Shown: positions 57,140 to 64,000 of the stretch, one piece after another
How positions within the stretch are numbered: position 1 is the first letter of the stretch
Layout of the letters: each line of letters starts with the position of its first letter
Assembly: GCF_037975245.1 (NCBI RefSeq)
Contig: NC_092563.1
Location: 5,209,501 to 5,273,500 of the forward strand
Direction: 5' to 3'
Origin: Apostichopus japonicus
Lineage: Eukaryota; Echinodermata; Holothuroidea; Aspidochirotida; Stichopodidae
DNA: 64,000 nt
Program-made: the position numbers and the translations under genes
The notes under the pieces: model-generated
Seen by the model: only the letters and a program-made list of their open reading frames with translations
Database searches by the model: none
Told to the model about the DNA's origin: nothing

Positions 57140-57626
57140 GTGTACTATTTACTACTAAAATACTTTAGACTAGTATGATCTAGCCCCCCAATTTTTTTTC
57201 CGCCTCCAGCTATGCATTTTAAGGGCAGTTCCATGCTCCTAACTTTAAAGACGCTTAATTGTATACCCTGCACATGTAATTTTGGTGGACTGGGCTAGAC
57301 TGTACTATTTACTTCTAAAATACTTTAGACTAGTATGATCTAGCCTAGCCCCCAAAGTTTTTTCCCGTCTCCAGCTATGAATTTTAAGGGCAGTTCCATG
57401 CTCCTAACTTTAAAGAAGCTTAATTGCATACCCTGCACATGTAATTTTGGTGGACTGGGCTAGACTGTACTATTTACTTCTAAAATACTTTAGACTAGTA
57501 TGATCTAGCCTAGCCCCCAAAGTTTTTTCCCGTCTCCAGCTATGAATTTTAAGGGCAGTTCCATGCTCCTAACTTTAAAGAAGCTTAATTGCATACCCTG
57601 CACATGTAATTTTGGTGGACCAGGCT
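57140..57626 (+). repeat. Tandem triplication, about 164-bp units
   Basis: Units start near 57142, 57303 and 57468 with GTACTATTTACT. The second and third appear identical until TGGTGGAC at the end, while the first has several changes. This suggests a recent second duplication. Confidence 0.9.
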
Positions 57627-57756
57627 ACAGGGCTAAGCCTAGGTATGGACCAAGACAGTAATAGTAATACAAATAAGATATACTGTAGCCTAGGCCTATT
57701 CAAAATATTACCCTACTAATAAAAAGTACTAGGTTTTCTGTAGGCAGCCTATAGCC

Positions 57757-58071
57757 TTACCAATACCACAGGCTGTATACCTTTTTATTCATGGTGGGGA
57801 AAACAACCAGTTCCATCATAACTGAAGTAAAAAAAGTCATTTTTAACAACCTTTCAGCTCCATTTCCTTCATTGATTCCTTCTGTTGGGAGTTGAGTGGT
57901 ACCAACGTTAGTAGTATTCAGACTAGTCGTAGAACTAGTACTAGCTGGGCTAACGGCAACACTTACATGAGTAGTGTCACTAATATTGGGCCTAACGTAA
58001 GGCATCTCATCACCATTGTCTAAATCGTCTAACTGAGATGAGCTTAGTCGCCACCGTGTGGTTCGTGGCAC
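57757..58071 (-). other. Open frame rich in Ser/Thr, uncertain
   Basis: A minus-strand frame contains SSSQLDDLDNGDEMPYVRPN and a Ser/Thr-rich stretch, with a possible donor GTTGTT after NEGNGAE. It has no ATG at its start, and an in-frame TAA lies just upstream. It might be part of an exon, but the acceptor side does not fit. An internal ATG exists at codon 23. Confidence 0.2.
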
Positions 58072-58282
58072 ACATTTTTAAACGGGTTGCTTGTCCTGAA
58101 ATAGTCTCTATATTTAGAAAGCATTGTAGGCCTCAATATTGATCGACAAAAGTTCCGGAATTTTCTTACAGCATAGAAGTAACGTCGTTCGTACTTACTC
58201 TAAAAGTCTAAGGACAAGGTCTATACATATCGCGCGATATGCACACAGTAGCCTACAGTAGTAGGCCTAGTAGTTAGGTCTC

Positions 58283-58434
58283 GTGTATCCGACATGCTCA
58301 GTGATTAACCTCCGCCATGTATCACGATCTTGCGCAAGGTTTATTGCTTCTTCGAAATTGTTAATATTAACGTCCTTAAATTGCGACTTTATTTTTCCAA
58401 GCAAGGTATAGTCACGGGCCTTCCTACTGGTTTA
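58283..58434 (-). mobile_element. Probable non-LTR retrotransposon ORF 3' end
   Basis: One continuous minus-strand frame reads LLGKIKSQFKDVNINNFEEA and INLAQDRDTWRRLITEHV. The A-x-DR-x-x-WR pattern is the usual C-terminal end of many LINE ORF2 proteins. It lacks the RT region in this window. Confidence 0.6.
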
Positions 58435-59101
58435 GTACAGTACAATATACTATTTTACGTTGGTCGAAGTTAAGTTAACATTGCTGTCGACAACATGAAT
58501 ATGCAATATATACCGAATATGCAATGAATATACCGACCATACCGCAGACGGTGTGCCCAGTACGTTTATTCATTATTTTATAATTTTGTCTGGTCTTATA
58601 AAGCGGAGAAAAATGATACCAAAAAAAAAAAGAAACCCACAATTTCTAAATAAATTTATTTTAATTAATTACACCTGTCCTGTTTCACCCACGAAACACG
58701 AACCAAATAGATTCGTTTCGTGTTAAATGTATTACAGTTCACATTTACAAGGAACATTACTCGGGACTCTATCAATTTCGGCGGTAAAACTTATACACTT
58801 TCAAAGATAGTTACAGTATATAGATATCGGAAGACATCAGTGGCGTGTTGTCGGTATCATATTTCTTCGGAAATTTGCTTGTTTTTTTGCTCACTTTAGT
58901 GAACACCTCTTGTCGCGTTCACTGTAGTATCAAGGTTTATTGTTTCTGTCAACGGATCTAGTGTTTAAAGCAGTTTGGATTCATTATTTCCAGTGATTTA
59001 GTTGAGTGCATTTTTCGAATTTCAACTTTTCGGTCATGTTATAGTAGCCTATACTATAGCCTACCACTTGCATTATACCACTTGCATTGTACGTGGTTCA
59101 G

Positions 59102-59225
59102 TACGTTAGTCGTTTACCGGCAAGAGAAGAAGTGCAAATATGTTGGAAGCTTGCTGGGACCGAAGAAGATGAGCTCAGGAGAGAGTTACAACGGTATCAA
59201 CGTTTGCCCCAACCAAAATTACCGT
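59102..59225 (+). CDS. Putative internal exon of an unknown small spliced gene
   Basis: An acceptor (GTACGTGGTTCAG) and a consensus donor GTAAGT (59226) bound 124 nt. They encode YVSRLPAREEVQICWKLAGT, then EEDELRRELQRYQRLPQPKLP, a charged helix followed by a proline-rich end. It is followed in matching phase by 59594-59679 and 60226-60291, giving a C-terminal region of about 92 residues. No upstream exon was identified and the frame has no ATG, so the N-terminus is unknown. I do not recognise the family. Confidence 0.5.
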
Positions 59226-59593
59226 GTAAGTAATGTTTTTGCATGCTCTCATAATGTTTAATTTTTTTCTTTATTTTAATCACGCCTAGGCTAGGCCTAG
59301 GCCTACTTTGGTTTTTTTTTTACATATCCTGAAAAACTAAAAGACGTGCAATGTAAGATTAGAAGCTACATCATTCATTGGAAGGATCATGCATCACGGA
59401 AGGTCAAATTGATAATATATTGTTTCTGAAAAATTGTTCTGGTTACATGCATCATTTCAGCTGTTCACCTCTTCTGTCTTAAAATTGTTTTCCTTGATAT
59501 ATGGACATATTTTGACAGAATAAAGCTAGTTTTAACAAACATTTTCAATTTATGTCAAGAAGATTTCACAGAACCTTTGCTCTTTCCTTACAG

Positions 59594-59679
59594 CAGTCAC
59601 TTGTGAGGAACTGCATTTCTTGAAACGCTTGACAGGTGCATTGGAATGCCAACAAGCCTTCCTTGGCAACAAGAAACAG
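59594..59679 (+). CDS. Second exon of the unknown gene
   Basis: Acceptor TTTCCTTACAG(CAG), a NAGNAG site allowing a one-residue alternative, and donor GTTAGA bound 86 nt. They encode SVTCEELHFLKRLTGALECQ and QAFLGNKKQ. It completes the split codon from the previous exon and ends in phase 0. Confidence 0.5.
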
Positions 59680-60225
59680 GTTAGATTTTTGTAGCATTTT
59701 TTTAGAGGCATTTTTTAAGGAGGATAGGTAGGTAGTTGAGAGATACACAACTTTCTGTACAGTTTCCCTTCAAATCAGCTATAAATATGCATCCTGCAAA
59801 GATTTCCCAAAAAACTGCCTCATCAGTAGCAATTTCAACCAGAAATTTCTTTAATCAGCAGAAAGAAACGGTTTGTGTTTGAAAGTCAACGTCCCAGTTT
59901 AAAGGAAATTCAAATATAAACCACTGTACAGAGAGTTATGTAAAATGTCATTATTGTTCATCTTTAAACTTAAAGTAGTAGAGGTGTTGGGGAAGTGATG
60001 TTGATATACCATGTAAATTGTACCATTGTTGCTTTGTTTCTCCTTTTGCTTTTGTTTTTATATACTGCAAAGGGCTTGAATCAGAACAATTAATAGAACT
60101 CTTTGAATAATAGTCCCTCATTTAAAGGGAAGAATGACACTCCACAGCCATGCATCCATCATCTTTCCTCTAGGCCTGAGGTTGCTTATAACTTTAATAA
60201 AAGTTGTTCATACTTTTTCTTACAG

Positions 60226-60291
60226 ACAAGTTTTTCAGACCCAGAATTTTCATTTTTGGATGGCATTGCATTTGCACCATCAGAGACATAG
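60226..60291 (+). CDS. Last coding exon of the unknown gene
   Basis: Acceptor TACTTTTTCTTACAG precedes an in-phase TSFSDPEFSFLDGIAFAPSE, T and TAG at 60289-60291. All three exons agree in phase and lack stops, which is unlikely by chance in such AT-rich DNA. Confidence 0.5.
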   Translation, partial: TSFSDPEFSFLDGIAFAPSET

Positions 60292-61558
60292 GTTGAAGAA
60301 GACAGTTTTGTCTAAGAATGCGAGAGTAGTGAAACTTTTGAGGTATGTCACATATAGTCGTCCAATTATGCTGGCATTTCTTGCCATTTGAAAAGGATTG
60401 TCCAGCCAAAAGTTATATCAAAGAGTACTATAATCTGAACATTCTGGTAAAACTTACATTCAAATCTAATTCTTCGTTCTCGAATATTGACATTTGAAGT
60501 TTTCAAATTTTGTACCAAGAACAGACTTGAAGCATACAGGTGTGATATCATAGCCTAGGTGCACACTCAGGAATAAGTTTTTTGTTTACTTCACAAACAA
60601 ATTTCTATGCCAAAATTTGAATCATTCATAATGTAAATGCATCACATGTACGCTACCGTGACTCTGTGTTATTCCATAGAGTTAGGCCTAGTTAGGCCAG
60701 TAACATCCACTACGTACACAATCAGAAAAGACATGCAGTCACTAACAAAATATAAAAACGTCCGATCACTATAGTACCGTTTTTATTCCACTCCTTGGAC
60801 CATGCAGATGCCGGAACAAACAAAATGGACAATATAAAACACGATACTGGAATATAACAAATGGATAAATGCGATGAAATCCTAACATGACTACTTCCCC
60901 TTGCTGTGACCCAACACGGGCGGTAGCTCACTATACCCACTGGACTAACAGTGCATGCTATCCTAGGCACGGTGTATACATACTCTATTATACGGTCACC
61001 TCGAACAGTATATACCATGTACGGTCAATTGCGTGATATAATGTTACATGTGTTTACAAGGAGAGATTTTAGGCTTCACACTTAAATGGTCAATTTCACC
61101 CGGAAAGCTAAAGAAGCTGATGCTTTTGTAGGCTAAGGTATTACTACAACCTCCAACTAGACAGAATTGTGACATTTTGGGAAAAAAGGAGTAATATCGT
61201 TGATGTTTCTCGCAGCTCATTCGTGGTCGAGTATACAACTTTACACACTAACTGAGGGACAAATCATTGTTTTGATTGGGGGTATACCAACAATGACGTC
61301 ACATGGTCACCTGATGTCTGAGGAATGTTTCAGGAATGTCTGATATAGTTTTCCTAAAAGACTTTTCTGCCCCTTTTTCACGTATTTAACGTCCGTAATT
61401 GGTAAAGTTAATTGCAGCAATGTAATTGGAATCAGTTAAGGATTACATACATGCAAAATGGTTGAATTTTAAGTTCATCGAAAAGTCCATAATTGGTGTT
61501 TAAACATACAGTTCTACACTGTGTATCGAGCACTTTTTCGACCAGAAGTGACACATCG

Positions 61559-61563
<5 letters not shown>

Positions 61564-61649
<86 letters not shown>

Positions 61650-61667
61650 AATATATATATATATAAA
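61564..61667. repeat. (AT)n microsatellite
   Basis: About 100 bases of TA with a few AAATA breaks. The YIYIYI frames across it are not genes. Confidence 0.95.
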
Positions 61668-61899
61668 ATATTATTAGACAAAACCAGAGAACTACGATAT
61701 GATTCATTCACAAATAGGGAGTAATGTTTCAGAAAATACTATTTCCTAAAACACTACTTATTTGTCAGTTATGTGTCATATCTTATTTCTCTGGTTTTCT
61801 CTAATAATATTTTTCTTTGGAGTAAACGTGAATTTTCTCTTTAATAAATATCTATAGCCTACATATATATAATTATATGTTTGTTTCTATTCTTTTCAG

Positions 61900-62071
61900 A
61901 TTTCTGTCATGGAATTGCCCCACGCCTTGATGCCTACGACAGTAGAATACCGGCTGCGAACAGCATGATTCATACTGTAGGGTCTGCAAGCAGCATGGTC
62001 ACGTTTGTTAAGTGGTGTAGCGGGCGCATTTTCAGTGCAGACGGTACAATGCACCGAGAAATGTTTGCCAT
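61900..62071 (+). CDS. Coding-looking exon of unknown function
   Basis: Acceptor TTCTATTCTTTTCAG and donor GTATGT bound 172 nt. They encode FCHGIAPRLDAYDSRIPAAN, then SASSMVTFVKWCSGRIFSAD and GTMHREMFA. It needs one base from an upstream exon. Exon 59102-59225 ends in that phase, so an alternative transcript is possible, but it could equally belong to a separate gene to the right. No domain recognised. Confidence 0.35.
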
Positions 62072-62139
62072 GTATGTACAAACTTTACAAAAAGTGTCAA
62101 CTCTGATAATTGAGAAATACTGTAGCTTATAAACATAAT

Positions 62140-63290
62140 ATCTGACATATACTGCATGTGGGGCTTGGGGAAATGTATGATCCCTATTGTTTTGGGTCAT
62201 ATGAATATTTACAAAATATGCCTTAATCTTGATATGCAATATCGTTGCAAGTGTAAATGTAGAGTTTAATTAATATGAACTTTGTTTGTATGTGAGTTAT
62301 GTGAAGTAGATATTCCCTATTTGCCCCGGGAGAAGTTCACAGAAATTGATGAGTTGCATGTGCTCTAAAAATCTTGAAAAGCTAGTGTTTGGCTTATAGG
62401 TACCTGCTATAAAGTTTTCTACTCTGTTCCTAATTTGCTATTCGGCTCCACAAATTACCAAGCCTATAGGAATAGAAGTCAGCAATGGACCAAGTAAGTA
62501 ATTTGTTTTATGTTTTACACCAAATTTAATGCTTTTAGAATGTTCACATATTTTTGATGAAGCTTAACTATATTAATGTTGCTCATGTTTTCTTTTTGCC
62601 TCAATTTTATGACAAATATATATTCAGTATATGTGTCTTATAGCATACAGAGTGGCCATTCTGTGATGCAACATTCTGTAAGCTTCCAATCCATTCTTTA
62701 ATTGGATAAACATTGCCAAATTTTATGACTTGATCAGTGTTTTGAGTATCCAGATCTTATCTTTCAACATGATTCATTCATTACTACCTTTACAACAGTA
62801 TACTTGTGTACTATATTATAATACTATAACACTACACATCTATAGTGAGAAAAATGTAGTCACAATTAAGGGTGCCCCAAGGGCATATGTAATGTTTTGA
62901 TATACCATTTTTGTTACACTTGTATAATTGCATTGAAGGTGCTTTCTCTCTTAGCTGATCTGCATTATATTTTTTATCAGCTATATACCAGTTCATAATT
63001 ATATCTACCGTTCATTATCTACATGTGACCAACTCCTTATTTTTCACTTTTGCATATACTTTTTTTAGCTTGCCAGGATAACTCTAATTTGCCTTTCTCA
63101 CATCACTTGTTAGTATATGTTTTCAACATAAATAAAACTTTGATTTTCCATGTTCGGTGCTTTCAGTCCAGATTTTGCATTTCATCATTTGTTTCTTAAG
63201 AAGTCTATTCTTCACATTTCTTGTAAGTAGTCTATTCTTAACCAGTATTTTATTTAATGTTACCTTATTTCTAAGCATTGCCTCATTTGC
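62140..63290. other. Stretch without a supported gene
   Basis: AT-rich sequence. A tiny exon-like segment before GTAAGT at about 62492 is too short to call. Confidence 0.35.
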
Positions 63291-63299
63291 AAATACTAT

Positions 63300-63740
63300 C
63301 ATGCATGTATATCCATGGAATACATGCATGTATATTTCCTTTGCATTAGTGCGTGCGATGGATTTAAAAACATGCTTCAAGCTTGAATTGTTTCAAATCC
63401 GACGCAAAAAAAATGCTTTAAGCATGTACATGATTGAAACATTTCAAATACATGCTTCACGCATGCCATAGTGCATGTGAGGGCATTTTCATACATGTAT
63501 TGTTTCAAACCCCGCGCAAAAAACATGCTTTAAGCATGTACATGTATGAAACATTGAGTAATACCTGCTTTAAGCATGTATTTGCTGGAAAATGTAATGT
63601 AGCTCATTTACATGCATGTATTTTTTCAAAGACATGCTTCACGCATGCCATAGTGCATGTAAGGAGGGCATTTTCATACATGTATTGTTTCAAACCCCGC
63701 GCAAAAAACATGCTCAAGAAATACGCATGCATGTTAAGGG
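63300..63740. repeat. GCATG-rich cluster with internal repeats
   Basis: CATGCTTCACGCATGCCATA and the CATACATGTATTGTTTCAAA-CCCCGCGCAAAAAACATGCT block each occur twice. ACATGC/GCATGT words are dense and often inverted around short spacers. Confidence 0.8.
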
Positions 63741-64000
63741 TACTAGAAATTTGTGTAAGGGCAACGTCATCATCTTCTGGCAGCATCGGGGAAACCTTCA
63801 TGGCTATAAAAACAGTACTTTCACTCATAATTTGGACAAAGGTATATTACGACTTTAATTTCTTCCTAAAGTCATCCTTTAACGATGAGGAAACGTGCAC
63901 TTTGATACTGTCTTGCGAATTCGGGGTGTGATCCAGTTGGTAAAGGTAACAGCGCTATATGTACATCTTCTGACATGAAGGTAAACCATGTGCATATTTA

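Noticed and set aside
61432-61724. ORFs with YIYIYI repeats here and at 28655, 47480, 52109 and 52978
   Set aside because: Translation of AT microsatellites; no evidence of expression.

Overview
The window is eukaryotic nuclear DNA. It is AT-rich and intron-bearing, crowded with microsatellites, poly-G runs and decayed transposons, and has no bacterial-type operons. A very large interferon-inducible-GTPase (VLIG/GVIN family) gene, exons resembling animal 2-hydroxyacid oxidase and Skeletor/DM13 proteins, tRNA-derived SINEs, hAT-like elements, and LTR and non-LTR retrotransposon debris point to a marine invertebrate deuterostome. An echinoderm such as a sea cucumber is my best guess; that is an inference, not a proven assignment.

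Layout. 1-5.2 kb: one uninterrupted coding exon of a VLIG-type giant GTPase, open at the left edge. 5.4-9.4 kb: a 1.47 kb tandem repeat (about 2.75 copies) that starts inside its 3' flank. 9.6-10.4 kb: a 446-bp-period duplication. 13.45-13.63 kb (+) and 15.86-15.95 kb (-): two isolated exon-like segments, for a hydroxyacid oxidase and a DM13 protein. 14.6-23 kb: hairpin repeats, a dispersed 'GCGCCA-loop-TGGCGC' family, a 52-bp tandem array and non-LTR reverse transcriptase relics. 23.5-28.7 kb: a broken Ty3/Gypsy element whose 3' LTR is split by a 3.08 kb DNA element carrying dense GACTAA/TTAGTC arrays. 28.7-29.9 kb: two tRNA-derived SINEs and a foldback element.

31.4-54.6 kb (+): five phase-compatible exons, too short for ordinary ORF calling, give a putative 147-residue gene of unknown function. 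Its introns hold a 2.24 kb hAT-like element with an 8-bp target duplication, a 6.2 kb GINGER-like integrase transposon, a TTAA foldback element and a roughly 380-bp satellite. Its fourth exon is interrupted by a 372-bp hAT-type MITE with a perfect 8-bp target duplication, so this copy is predicted to be broken.

57-62 kb: a 165-bp triplication, a LINE 3' tail (-), and a second putative small spliced gene (+, 59.1-60.3 kb) plus one coding-looking exon. 54.0-54.4 and 63.3-63.7 kb carry GCATG-rich clusters. Only the GTPase is a confident whole-exon gene. The spliced models rest on splice sites and phase agreement and have no transcript support. Homology statements come from recognition by eye, not from a search.
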